Below, piece after piece: positions 33,608 to 41,364 of a stretch of 42,757 bases of DNA (the first letter of the stretch is position 1; each line of letters starts with the position of its first letter). This stretch comes from Candidatus Methanophagales archaeon. GTDB taxonomy: Archaea > Halobacteriota > Syntropharchaeia > Alkanophagales > Methanospirareceae. Under the pieces are notes generated by a model. The model had not been told where the DNA came from. It did no database searches and saw only the letters and a list, made by a program, of their open reading frames with translations. Location of the stretch: assembly GCA_014859735.1 (NCBI GenBank), contig JACUTR010000003.1:1-42757 (forward strand). Reading direction: 5' to 3'. Made by a program: the position numbers and the translations under genes.

Positions 33608-33643
33608 TTTCTTTGGTAAAGCGTTCTTTTTAAAGAAAGGTTT
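33608..33643 (-). repeat. AT-rich palindromic element, copy R2 (intergenic, before dapB)
   Basis: A 36-nt copy, nearly identical to R1, lying between the DRG stop and the dapB TATA box. Its minus-strand reading would give KPFFKKNALPKKLI then a stop, although no gene is there. Confidence 0.85.
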
Positions 33644-33646
33644 ACT

Positions 33647-33654
33647 TATAAATA
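33647..33654 (+). promoter_or_regulatory. TATA box of dapB
   Basis: TATAAATA is centred 26 nt before ATG 33676, predicting a leaderless transcript. It starts only 3 nt after the R2 repeat. Confidence 0.55.
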
Positions 33655-33675
33655 TGCACGAGCAATAGATTAACC

Positions 33676-34494
33676 ATGGCAATAAAAGTGGCGGTAGCAG
33701 GCGCACGGGGGAGAATGGGCAGTCAGGTGGTGAGAGGCGTCTTAGAGAACGATAAGATGAAGTTGGTGGCGGGTTTTGACCCAACTGGTGTGGGTGAAGA
33801 GCTCGCACCGGGAATAAAGATATCAAGCCCTGCAGAGATGGAGAACGTGTTAAAGCTGGCTAAGCCTGATGTATTTGTGGATTTCACCAATGCAGCGGCA
33901 GCAGTTGGAAATGTTAAAGTCGCCGCGCGAAACAACGTAAAGCTCGTGGTTGGCACGACGGGATTTTCAGCAGAGCAGTTCACAGAGCTGGAAAAGGTTA
34001 TAAAAGATAACGTACCTGCTATTATATCCCCGAACTTCTCTATTGGTGTGAACGTCTTTTGGAACTTGATTGCTGAAGCGGCACGACAGCTCCAAACATA
34101 TCAGTATCATGTGGAGATCATAGAGCTGCATCACTCGCATAAAAAGGATGCGCCGAGTGGCACGGCAGTTAAAGCTGCGGGAATTATCTCTAAGTACATC
34201 GGTGCAGGTGCAGAGGGAGGAGGAAGAACAACAATCCTCTATGGCAGGCAGGGCATAACCGGCGAGAGGACGGATGAGGAGATAGGAATCCATGCAGTGC
34301 GCGCTGGGGACATCGTTGGCGACCATACCGTTTTATATGCGGGCAAAGGAGAACGCTTGGAGATAATACATCGTGCGCATAGCCGAGAAGCGTTCGCACA
34401 GGGTGCACTAAAAGCCATTGAATGGATTAGTGAGAAAGAAAGAAGCGGGATATATTCAATGGATGAGATGATGCGGGAGCTGGGACAGGAGTAG
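33676..34494 (+). CDS. dapB: 4-hydroxy-tetrahydrodipicolinate reductase
   Basis: NAD(P)H-dependent reduction of (hydroxy)tetrahydrodipicolinate in lysine/diaminopimelate synthesis; cytosolic. The 272 residues match the family (about 250-275). Seen: N-terminal VAVAGARGRMGSQVV; VDFTNAAAAVGN; VVGTTGFSAEQ; SPNFSIGVNVFW; the catalytic ELHHSHKKDAPSGTA with His-His and Lys; and GEIGIHAVRAGDIVGDHTVLYAG-like C-terminal segments. ATG 33676 lies 26 nt after a TATA box. No dapA is adjacent in the window. The next gene follows after 49 nt and may be co-transcribed. Confidence 0.96.
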   Translation: MAIKVAVAGARGRMGSQVVRGVLENDKMKLVAGFDPTGVGEELAPGIKISSPAEMENVLKLAKPDVFVDFTNAAAAVGNVKVAARNNVKLVVGTTGFSAEQFTELEKVIKDNVPAIISPNFSIGVNVFWNLIAEAARQLQTYQYHVEIIELHHSHKKDAPSGTAVKAAGIISKYIGAGAEGGGRTTILYGRQGITGERTDEEIGIHAVRAGDIVGDHTVLYAGKGERLEIIHRAHSREAFAQGALKAIEWISEKERSGIYSMDEMMRELGQE

Positions 34495-34543
34495 GATTGC
34501 CCTAAAAGCTTTGGTTGTTTGTGATTGTAACCCGGGAGTAGAA

Positions 34544-35569
34544 ATGAGTGAAGATAGAAAGGTGAAGGATTTACGGGTAGGTAACACCGTTGAGACAACT
34601 TTTCTGGCGATGGAGAAGGAATTAAAGGAATTCATCACGAAGGAAGGTTACTATCTCCAGGTGAAATTGGGTGATAGCACGGGCAGTATATGGGCGAAGT
34701 GCTGGGAGAAAGCTGAGGACGTGGCAGCTCGATTTGAACCCGGAGACGTCGTCCGGATAAAAGGTGTGGTAGACTCCTTTAGAGGTCGCTTACAGCTCAT
34801 CATCGAGCCAGATGGAGTTGAACGAGTCACGGAAACCTACGATATCGCGGAGTATATGCCGAGGACGTCGAAAGATATCGACTTGTTAGTTGGTGAGTTC
34901 GTAAAAATGACGGAGAGTCTGGAGAATGGTTATTTAAAGCGCGTGGTTTTTTCCTTCCTCAATGACCCCACTTTTCTCAATTCCTTTAAAAAGGTACCCG
35001 CTGCTAAAATACACCACCATAATTATATCGGCGGGCTGATCGAGCATACTCACTCGGTTATGGCGCTCTGCGAAACTATCGCACGGCTCTACCCCGAACT
35101 TGACCGTGATTTGCTGCTTGCCGGTGCCATTCTGCACGATGCAGGAAAGATAGCTACGTATGAATATGCATTTCGAATAGACGTCACCGAAGAAGGGGGC
35201 CTTGTAGACCATATCGTGTTGGGGTATCGACTGGTGGAAGATAAGATAAAAGGGATAGAAGGTTTCCCAGCGGAACTGGGACTACGATTGCTCCATCTCA
35301 TCTTGAGCCATCATAATTACGGTGAATGGGGCTCCCCGGTGAAGCCCTTGTTCGCAGAAGCGGAGGCGTTGTGTTATGCGGATCTGCTCGATTCGCAGCT
35401 CAAGGAATTTTTGCAGATCCAGAAGCATGAGGAGGCGAAAGGAAAGGAGGGGGTATGGAGTGATTTTGTCAGGAGATTAGACCGGTTCTTGTATCTGGGT
35501 AGAGAGAAAGGAAAAGGTTATTCTAACGAAAAAGAGAAGAAAGAAGAATATGGATATACGCACCGATAG
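34544..35569 (+). CDS. OB-fold/HD-domain protein, YhaM-like 3'-5' exoribonuclease
   Basis: A 341-residue protein. Residues about 5-95 form an OB-fold nucleic-acid-binding domain (YYLQVKLGDSTGSIWAKCW...GDVVRIKGVVDSFRGRLQLIIE). Residues about 150-300 form an HD phosphohydrolase domain with HHHNYIGGLIEHTHSV, the diagnostic AGAILHDAGKIATY and LHLILSHHNYGEWG. This arrangement fits the YhaM/CBF1 exoribonuclease group that degrades RNA or ssDNA with divalent metal. I chose ATG 34544, as the TTG at 34511 adds only an unlikely extension. Its end overlaps the phosphatidyltransferase gene by 20 nt, so an operon is likely. Substrate specificity is inferred from the family only. Confidence 0.88.
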   Translation: MSEDRKVKDLRVGNTVETTFLAMEKELKEFITKEGYYLQVKLGDSTGSIWAKCWEKAEDVAARFEPGDVVRIKGVVDSFRGRLQLIIEPDGVERVTETYDIAEYMPRTSKDIDLLVGEFVKMTESLENGYLKRVVFSFLNDPTFLNSFKKVPAAKIHHHNYIGGLIEHTHSVMALCETIARLYPELDRDLLLAGAILHDAGKIATYEYAFRIDVTEEGGLVDHIVLGYRLVEDKIKGIEGFPAELGLRLLHLILSHHNYGEWGSPVKPLFAEAEALCYADLLDSQLKEFLQIQKHEEAKGKEGVWSDFVRRLDRFLYLGREKGKGYSNEKEKKEEYGYTHR

Positions 35570-36371
35570 CCCGAGTATTTTACGACTCATAAAACTACCT
35601 GATTTGCTCTCTGTCCTCAATGCGTTACTCGGCTTCTCAGCCATTTTATTGGTGCTTGGCGGCGTCAGTGTCACCGAACGAGCACTTAAAAATGCACTTG
35701 TACTGATCTTACTCGCGGCAGTTGTTGATGGATTGGATGGTATGGTGGCGAGAACTATAGAGTGTTCCCCTTTAGGCGTATATCTCGATTCTCTTGCCGA
35801 TATGCTCTCCTTTGGCGTCGCCCCGGCAATCGTTGTCTATGTACTTATTACGGATTATTCAGCGGTGAGCGCTCCGCATGGTGATGTTGTATTGGCACTC
35901 TGCGGTGCGTATGTAATAAGTGGGATGTTAAGGCTCGCGCGGTTCAACGCAAACCTTTTCTTAGAAAGAAAAGCTTTACCAAAAGAAGAAACCAATTCTT
36001 CTTTTAGCACAGGTTCTCTTGTGGAAAAAGAAAGAGTGACAAATACCGATTTCATCGGATTCCCTATTACGGGAGCTGCGACTTTTTTAGCTTCATTCGT
36101 GCTCCTGGCTATCGAGTTAGAAGTTCCACCCTATTCAAGCGCATCCCTTCTGATTGCTTTAATGGGCATATTATGCTTTTTGATGACCAGCAGAATAAGG
36201 TATAGGAGTATAAGGGATAAACGACTAGTACTACCCGTGGGGATCGTGTTTCTCACGTTCTTCTTCTTCTCTATCCTCGCTTTGCAGTTCATTTACCTCG
36301 CACTCGCGGTGGTAGCAGTAACCACAGTTTATATGTGCAGTCCTTTATTATATCTAGATAAACGTACATAA
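35550..36371 (+). CDS. CDP-alcohol phosphatidyltransferase (archaetidylserine synthase type)
   Basis: A membrane enzyme that exchanges CMP of CDP-archaeol for an alcohol such as serine. The 273 residues have about six to seven hydrophobic helices and the complete signature DGLDGMVARTIECSPLGVYLDSLAD (residues about 63-87), with all catalytic Asp residues. RLARFN follows the signature region, as in PssA-type enzymes, supporting serine as acceptor. After ARFNAN the chain carries an extra segment LFLERKALPKEE plus about 20 polar residues before TDFIGFPI; its first part is encoded by palindromic repeat R3. ATG 35550 overlaps the preceding gene. The insertion is in a loop, so activity may be retained. 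Confidence 0.88.
   Translation: MDIRTDSPSILRLIKLPDLLSVLNALLGFSAILLVLGGVSVTERALKNALVLILLAAVVDGLDGMVARTIECSPLGVYLDSLADMLSFGVAPAIVVYVLITDYSAVSAPHGDVVLALCGAYVISGMLRLARFNANLFLERKALPKEETNSSFSTGSLVEKERVTNTDFIGFPITGAATFLASFVLLAIELEVPPYSSASLLIALMGILCFLMTSRIRYRSIRDKRLVLPVGIVFLTFFFFSILALQFIYLALAVVAVTTVYMCSPLLYLDKRT
35951..35989 (+). repeat. AT-rich palindromic element, copy R3 (in frame in the phosphatidyltransferase gene)
   Basis: AAACCTTTTCTTAGAAAG then AAAAGCTTTACCAAAAG, with perfect arms CTTTTCTT/AAGAAAAG around AGA (35955-35973). It is a diverged relative of R1/R2 in the same orientation and frame relative to coding as R1, giving LFLERKALPKEE. Confidence 0.75.
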
Positions 36372-36406
36372 ACCTAAGTTCGATATGTATGGGGGGATAT
36401 GAGAAG

Positions 36407-39139
36407 ATGACACCCTTACCAAAGAAGCCATTTATTGTGGGATTTAAGGAAATCGATAAGGGGGCCAGAGATATTCTCATTGTCGGCGGAAAGGGGGCAA
36501 GCCTTGCCGAACTCGGGAATGTCCCGGGTGTGAGGGTACCGGGGGGCTTTAATGTAACCGTTGAGTCATATGAACGTTTTTTAGAGGTAAATAACCTACG
36601 CAGTCCTATAAAAGAACTTGAAGTCCTTTCTGAGCCCTGGATCAAGCGGGAATTGGAGAAGCTCAAATTGGAAGAGGAGCGCGAGGGGAGAGAAAAGAAG
36701 ATAGAAGAGATACTCGAACGACAAAAGGAGCTGGAAGAAGCTCTCTTCGCACAGGGGGAACGAATCAGAAAGGAGATGGAGCGCGGGCAAATACCTTCCG
36801 AGGTCGAGCGCGCAATAAAAGCTCACTACGTTACTCTTTGCCAGGAAATCGGAACTACAGATGTCCCAGTAGCGGTGAGGAGTTCCGCGACCGCTGAGGA
36901 TATGCCCACCGCCTCGTTTGCCGGTCAGCAGGAGACTTTTTTGAATGTGCGCGGGGAGGCTCAAGTTGCGGAAGCAGTGAAGAAGTGCTGGATCTCGCTC
37001 TACGGAAAGCGGGCGATCTATTACCGGAATGCGTATCGTGCAAAATTCTTGAAAGAAGCGGGTACATCATCTTCTGACGACCCGATATTCCTTCACTCGA
37101 GGGTTCACTTATGTGCTGTAGTCCAACAGATGGTAGATGCAAAAGCGGCAGGGGTTGTTTTCACGGTCCACCGAACCACTGGATGGCCGGGTATTCTTAT
37201 CGAAGCAAATTGGGGTTTAGGCGAATCAGTCGTAGGTGGCAAGGTGATTCCCGATTCCTGGGTCGTTGATCCTCATACCTGGGCAATTGTGGAGAAGACC
37301 ATTGGTACCAAGGATAAAATGGTGGTGTACAATGAAGAGGGAGGAATCGAATGGGTTGAGACACCCGAACCGATGCGGGACATCTTCTCTCTCACCGATG
37401 ACCAGGTAATAGCGTTAGCACGAGAGAATAAATCGGTTGAGACTGATTATCGGAAGCGCAAACCGGATTACAAATATGGTGATGGTGAGTTTGCAATCGA
37501 CGAGCATGATGTCCTCTTTGAGCTCCAGCATCGTCCTGAGACGGTGTATTCACAACAAGATGAAAATATCATAGAACTGAATAAGAAAATAGTGCCGGAG
37601 CTGGTGGCCAAGGAGGCGGAAAGGGCAGGTAACTTGATAATGAGGGGAGGTGTTACTGGATCTCCTGGGGCTGTTACCGGTAGGATGAATATCGTCCCGG
37701 ATGCATCTCAAATTGACCGGGTGCAGGGGGGAGATATTATCGTCACTGTCAGGACTGATCCAGATTGGGTCCCCGCAATGAAGCGAGCAAATGGTATCAT
37801 TACCGATGTTGGTGGAGCGAACTGCCATGCAGCGATTGTAAGCAGCGAACTTGGAATTCCGTGCGTCGTTGGCACTGGTATAGCCACTGAAGTATTGAAT
37901 ACTTTTAACGGGGAGAAAATTACCCTTGATGCAGATAACAGGGCAGTATACAAGGACGAACTTCCACTCGAGGAAGTGGGGGAGGACATAGAGGTGAATA
38001 AACTGCTGGGATCGCCAATTGAGACCCCTCTGGGGTTGATTCTTTCGAACATAAACGTTGCGAGAAAGCTGTGGCCGTTATCAAAGCTGGGCGAACAATT
38101 TCTCATCTCATTATTGAGGATAGAGTTCACGCTTATGGATATCGGTGTGCATGTACGTGCGCTTGAGGATTATGACAACGGTAAGTTGGAGGCAAGGGTA
38201 AAGGGCAAGGAAAACGAAGCGGAGCATATAAAAAGTATCATTCTTCGCATACAGGAAAGAACGAGGGGCTATCCCAGCGGGCAGGAATATTTCATCTCCA
38301 AGCTCAGTCAGGCACTCGAAGCTTTTGCCGCCGTATTTCCCCACTCCCAGATAATCGTAAGGACTACGGATTTCAAGACGAACGAATATTTGGGCCTCAT
38401 TGGAGGAGAGCTCTATGAGCCCACTGAGGCGAATCCAATGTTGGGCTGGAGAGGGCTTATCCGTTCCCTCGATCCCGAGAATAGAGCGGTATTTAAATGG
38501 GAGTTGGAGGCTATAAAGCGGGCAAGGGGGAATGGCTATAAAAATATCTGGGTAATGTTTCCCATGGTGAGGAACCCACTTGAGGTGAATGGTCTCAGGG
38601 AATGGATCGCAGAACTTAAAGAGAAGTACCGGGGTGTCATCGAGAAGGACTTGCCAAGAGATGTAAAGCGGTATTTGGAGATGTGGGATGATGGTTGGAG
38701 GGATGCATTCGAGATAATGAAAGAGGTTGGTCTTGAACCGGGGAAGGAGAATTTCCAGGTTGGGATAATGGTCGAGGTACCAACTGATGCGATAAGGATC
38801 CGGGACTATATCAAAACCGGGATCACCTTTATCTCGTTCGGCACGAATGATCTTACCCAATTCATTTTAGCCGTCGATAGGGACAATGAATTACTGCAGA
38901 GTATTCCGTGGTATTCAGAAGCGGATTCTGCGGTCGTGAGTTCTGTCCAGAAGGTAATTGAAGAGTGCAATTCAAGAGGGATAAAAACAGGAATTTGCGG
39001 AAGAGCTCCAACGACGGTTCCGGGATTTGCGGAGATGCTCGTGAATTCGCACATAGATTCGGTCGGGGTAGAGATATCGGCGTATATGCCGACCTGGGAG
39101 AAGATACAAGAGGCAGAGGAGAGAAGAGGAGTAATTTAA
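36407..39139 (+). CDS. ppsA: Phosphoenolpyruvate synthase
   Basis: ATP-dependent conversion of pyruvate to PEP, AMP and phosphate; cytosolic. From ATG 36407 there are 910 residues. Seen: N-terminal nucleotide-binding domain with GGKGASLAELG, VPGGF, RSSATAEDMPTASFAGQQETFLN; the swivelling phosphohistidine domain with GGANCHAAIVSSELGIPCVVG; and the C-terminal PEP-binding barrel with FISFGTNDLTQFIL and GICGRAPTTVPGFAE. A Glu/Lys-rich coiled-coil-like stretch (about residues 80-125) enlarges the first domain compared with E. coli PpsA. The position two before the catalytic His is Asn rather than the usual Thr. The start is chosen because GGGGGG lies 9 nt before ATG 36407; ATG 36389 has no ribosome site. 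Confidence 0.94.
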   Translation: MTPLPKKPFIVGFKEIDKGARDILIVGGKGASLAELGNVPGVRVPGGFNVTVESYERFLEVNNLRSPIKELEVLSEPWIKRELEKLKLEEEREGREKKIEEILERQKELEEALFAQGERIRKEMERGQIPSEVERAIKAHYVTLCQEIGTTDVPVAVRSSATAEDMPTASFAGQQETFLNVRGEAQVAEAVKKCWISLYGKRAIYYRNAYRAKFLKEAGTSSSDDPIFLHSRVHLCAVVQQMVDAKAAGVVFTVHRTTGWPGILIEANWGLGESVVGGKVIPDSWVVDPHTWAIVEKTIGTKDKMVVYNEEGGIEWVETPEPMRDIFSLTDDQVIALARENKSVETDYRKRKPDYKYGDGEFAIDEHDVLFELQHRPETVYSQQDENIIELNKKIVPELVAKEAERAGNLIMRGGVTGSPGAVTGRMNIVPDASQIDRVQGGDIIVTVRTDPDWVPAMKRANGIITDVGGANCHAAIVSSELGIPCVVGTGIATEVLNTFNGEKITLDADNRAVYKDELPLEEVGEDIEVNKLLGSPIETPLGLILSNINVARKLWPLSKLGEQFLISLLRIEFTLMDIGVHVRALEDYDNGKLEARVKGKENEAEHIKSIILRIQERTRGYPSGQEYFISKLSQALEAFAAVFPHSQIIVRTTDFKTNEYLGLIGGELYEPTEANPMLGWRGLIRSLDPENRAVFKWELEAIKRARGNGYKNIWVMFPMVRNPLEVNGLREWIAELKEKYRGVIEKDLPRDVKRYLEMWDDGWRDAFEIMKEVGLEPGKENFQVGIMVEVPTDAIRIRDYIKTGITFISFGTNDLTQFILAVDRDNELLQSIPWYSEADSAVVSSVQKVIEECNSRGIKTGICGRAPTTVPGFAEMLVNSHIDSVGVEISAYMPTWEKIQEAEERRGVI

Positions 39140-39199
39140 GAGTGAATAACTAGGAATTATAATGGTAGTTAGTAATAGAGTGTAAGTAAAAGAAAAGGA

Positions 39200-39793
39200 A
39201 TGTACCTAAAGATACGAGCGGTAGATGTTGTAAGGGTGCCACCAGAACGATTGGGTGACAATTTGCAGGACGTCGTGAAGGAGATGCTGCGAGAGAAGCT
39301 TGAAGGGCGAATGGATAAGAAGATAGGGATGTTCATTGCGATACTGGATATTGTGGCGATAAAAGAAGGGCGGATCATTATAGGAGACGCGGGCGTTTAT
39401 TATGAAACGGTTTTTAATGCGCTCGTTTTCAGGCCCAAGATGCAGGAGCTCGTCGAGGGCGAGGTGGTGGAGATAGTGGAATTTGGCGCCTTTGTGGAGA
39501 TCGGGCCGTTAGATGGGTTGTTACATATCAGTCAGATTACTGACGAATACATCTCGTATGATGAGAAGGGGTCGAAACTCATCACGAAGGATACGGGCAG
39601 AACATTAGGAGAGGGTGATAAGTTACGGGCACGAATAGTAGCGATCTCGCTCAATGAACATGATCCGGGTGATAGCAAGATAGGATTAACGATGCGACAG
39701 CCGGGCCTGGGGAAATTGGAGTGGCTGGAAGAGGAGCGGGGGAAAGAGAAAGGGACGGAGAAGGAGAAGGAGAAGGAGAAAGGGAAGGCATAA
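39200..39793 (+). CDS. rpo7: DNA-directed RNA polymerase subunit Rpo7 (RpoE')
   Basis: Stalk subunit of archaeal RNA polymerase that binds nascent RNA with Rpo4. The 197 residues contain the N-terminal RNP-like domain (MYLKIRAVDVVRVPPERLGDNL, about 1-78) and the S1 domain (about 80-165: VEGEVVEIVEFGAFVEIGPLDGLLHISQI). The C-terminus is an unusual low-complexity tail of Lys/Glu/Gly (KGTEKEKEKEKGKA) from tandem GAGAAG repeats, absent in standard Rpo7 of about 185 residues. ATG 39200. Its stop overlaps the spt4 start (TAATG). Confidence 0.95.
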   Translation: MYLKIRAVDVVRVPPERLGDNLQDVVKEMLREKLEGRMDKKIGMFIAILDIVAIKEGRIIIGDAGVYYETVFNALVFRPKMQELVEGEVVEIVEFGAFVEIGPLDGLLHISQITDEYISYDEKGSKLITKDTGRTLGEGDKLRARIVAISLNEHDPGDSKIGLTMRQPGLGKLEWLEEERGKEKGTEKEKEKEKGKA

Positions 39794-39978
39794 TGGAGAA
39801 GGCGTGCAGGGATTGTCATAGGATCGTGGAAACTGGAAGGATGGTCTGCACATGCGGTTCAAACTCGATGAGCAGGGACTGGAGTGGGTACGTGGCGATT
39901 CTCGATGCAGGCGAGTCGAAGATCGCGGAAAAGTTGGGGATAAAGAAAGAGGGAAGGTACGCATTGAAAGTGAGGTGA
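39793..39978 (+). CDS. spt4: Transcription elongation factor Spt4 (RpoE'')
   Basis: A 61-residue zinc-ribbon partner of Spt5 that supports processivity of RNA polymerase. Seen: ACRDCHRI and CTCGSNSMSRDWSGYVAILDAGESKIAEKLGI, the standard pattern of archaeal Spt4, with four Zn-binding cysteines (CxxC and CxC types). ATG 39793 overlaps the rpo7 stop; the ORF-track start at 39721 is an upstream extension through the repeat-rich rpo7 tail. Together with eS24 and eS31 it forms a conserved euryarchaeal gene group. Confidence 0.94.
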   Translation: MEKACRDCHRIVETGRMVCTCGSNSMSRDWSGYVAILDAGESKIAEKLGIKKEGRYALKVR

Positions 39979-39989
39979 GAACTGATAAG

Positions 39990-40316
39990 ATGGAAGTAGA
40001 GATAACAAAGGAGAGGGAGAATCAGTTGGTGAGGAGGAAAGAAGTCTTTTTCAGACTGAGCCATGAAGCAGAAGGGGTCTCGCCGAGCAGAGAAGAGGCA
40101 CGAAATGCCTTGATAACGGCGCTCAAGTGCAGTCCGAACCTTCTCGTCATCGATAAGATGGGCACGGAGTTCGGGAAGAGAGAGACGGTTGGGTATGCAA
40201 AGGTATATGAGAGTGAAGAGCGGCTCAAAGAGATCGAGCGAGAACATATAATCAAACGGAACTTTGGTGGTTCAGGTAAAGAGAAGAGTGAAGGGAAGGT
40301 AAGAGAGGAGGCTTGA
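39990..40316 (+). CDS. rps24e: Ribosomal protein eS24
   Basis: Small-subunit ribosomal protein of 108 residues. It starts [19 protein letters not shown] and contains [21 protein letters not shown] and [23 protein letters not shown], typical of archaeal S24e. ATG 39990 is preceded by GAGGTGA about 11 nt upstream; the longer ORF-track frame from 39852 starts inside spt4. The C-terminal tail ([15 protein letters not shown]) is charged. It lies 11 nt after spt4; the dephospho-CoA kinase gene often found between them in other archaea is absent. Confidence 0.95.
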   Translation: MEVEITKERENQLVRRKEVFFRLSHEAEGVSPSREEARNALITALKCSPNLLVIDKMGTEFGKRETVGYAKVYESEERLKEIEREHIIKRNFGGSGKEKSEGKVREEA

Positions 40317-40324
40317 TAGATAGA

Positions 40325-40492
40325 ATGGCTGCAATCCATACATTTTACGAAGTGGTTGAGGAGAAGGGGAAGGTAAAAACACACCGGAAACGGAAGGCAT
40401 GCCCGAGATGCGGTGCCGGCGTCTTTTTAGCGGAACATGAGGACAGGTACTCATGTGGTAAATGTGGGTATACTGAATTCAGGAAGAAATAG
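40325..40492 (+). CDS. rps27ae: Ribosomal protein eS31 (S27ae)
   Basis: A 55-residue zinc-finger ribosomal protein, too short for the ORF track. Seen: [45 protein letters not shown] with CPRC and CGKC zinc ligands. ATG 40325 lies 8 nt after the eS24 stop and GGAGG sits in the end of that gene. As in other archaea the protein lacks the ubiquitin part of the eukaryotic fusion. Confidence 0.95.
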   Translation: MAAIHTFYEVVEEKGKVKTHRKRKACPRCGAGVFLAEHEDRYSCGKCGYTEFRKK

Positions 40493-40569
40493 TACAGTAC
40501 GAGAAGATCAAAAATACCATTTTTCACCTTTTCTCTTTTTGTGGGATAAGAACAAACAATACATTCTGA

Positions 40570-40598
40570 TTCACCGCTTCTTTCATATCCGCTTCGGG
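40570..40598 (+). repeat. 29-nt direct repeat, left copy
   Basis: TTCACCGCTTCTTTCATATCC continues to a GCTTCGGG end; the partner copy at 41298-41326 differs at one position (T/G). The copies flank the Panacea gene. On the minus strand both could encode RSGYERSGE or PEA.MKEAV, depending on frame. Confidence 0.75.
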
Positions 40599-40690
40599 GT
40601 TTGGGGCACTGGCTCATCTCCGGGATGTTGATAAAGTTCTATGTTTTGTATTTATGTCCTTTGAGAATTCATCAACTTCCAAAAACTCAG

Positions 40691-41206
40691 TCATTCATCT
40701 TCGTATTCTCTTGCAGAAAAGAGAGAATCTCGATAGAATACCAATTCATAGTCAATAATTTCACCATCTCGCGTTGCTTTATAAGGTAAATCACCATGTG
40801 AGAACTCACTTATCCGTGTGGCATTCATAGTAGAATATCGTGCTATATCCTCATCGATAATCTTTAATTCGTTTCCGGTGAGTAAATCCAATTGAGGTTC
40901 TTTAAGTGAGATATATCGGTGTTGAGTATATTTTCCTATCCCGATATCACAAATCTCGACTTTATCTTCGTCTTCGAGTTCTTTTACTACTCTGTCGAAA
41001 TGGACTGGAGCTGGTCCATGTTCCAATTTACGATAGCTCTCCCCGGTCAACGGCTCTTCAAACAGCTCATAATAATCGAAATCCAAGAAATAGAGTATTT
41101 TGAATAGTACCGTCTTACCCACGTTCTCCAAATGGCCACATTTATAGATTACATAATGTAAAACCTCTTTAAATTTTTCCATATCAAATTTTACATCCGT
41201 CACCAT
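40691..41206 (-). CDS. Panacea-domain (SocA/DUF4065-like) protein, candidate antitoxin
   Basis: A 171-residue protein containing the Panacea fold hallmarks: KTVLFKILYFLDFDYYELFEEPLTGE, YRKLEHGPAPVHFDRVVKEL, and a C-terminal half with LTGNELKIIDEDIARY and ISEFSHGDLPYKAT. Panacea domains act as antitoxins against diverse toxins and as proteolytic adaptors (SocA), and usually have an adjacent toxin gene. No toxin ORF is visible on either side here: 41207-41364 and 40493-40690 hold only AT-rich DNA and the 29-nt repeats. ATG 41206 has a weak GAGG upstream. It could be an orphan, with its partner lost or elsewhere. Confidence 0.85.
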   Translation of the reverse strand: MVTDVKFDMEKFKEVLHYVIYKCGHLENVGKTVLFKILYFLDFDYYELFEEPLTGESYRKLEHGPAPVHFDRVVKELEDEDKVEICDIGIGKYTQHRYISLKEPQLDLLTGNELKIIDEDIARYSTMNATRISEFSHGDLPYKATRDGEIIDYELVFYRDSLFSAREYEDE

Positions 41207-41297
41207 CTTTAATGCCTCATATAATAAAAATTCTTTTTTGATAAAGAAGTTTTTCGGGTTAATATTTAAATTTTTCTATATTATTGCTGATTCCTCT

Positions 41298-41326
41298 TTC
41301 ACCGCTTCTTTCATAGCCGCTTCGGG
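41298..41326 (+). repeat. 29-nt direct repeat, right copy
   Basis: It matches the left copy (40570-40598) at 28 of 29 positions, in the same orientation, 728 nt apart. It lies between the Panacea and radical SAM genes. Confidence 0.75.
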
Positions 41327-41364
41327 TCCTCTTCTGAATTTTTTTGGCTATGCATCTAAATCTC

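Noticed and set aside
38111-38860. 249-codon minus-strand ORF opposite ppsA
   Set aside because: Antisense to the PEP-binding domain of PEP synthase with conserved motifs; no independent start signals.
39720-39790. GAGAAG tandem repeat in the rpo7 tail as a separate functional repeat
   Set aside because: A simple low-complexity stretch encoding a charged tail; slippage explains it.
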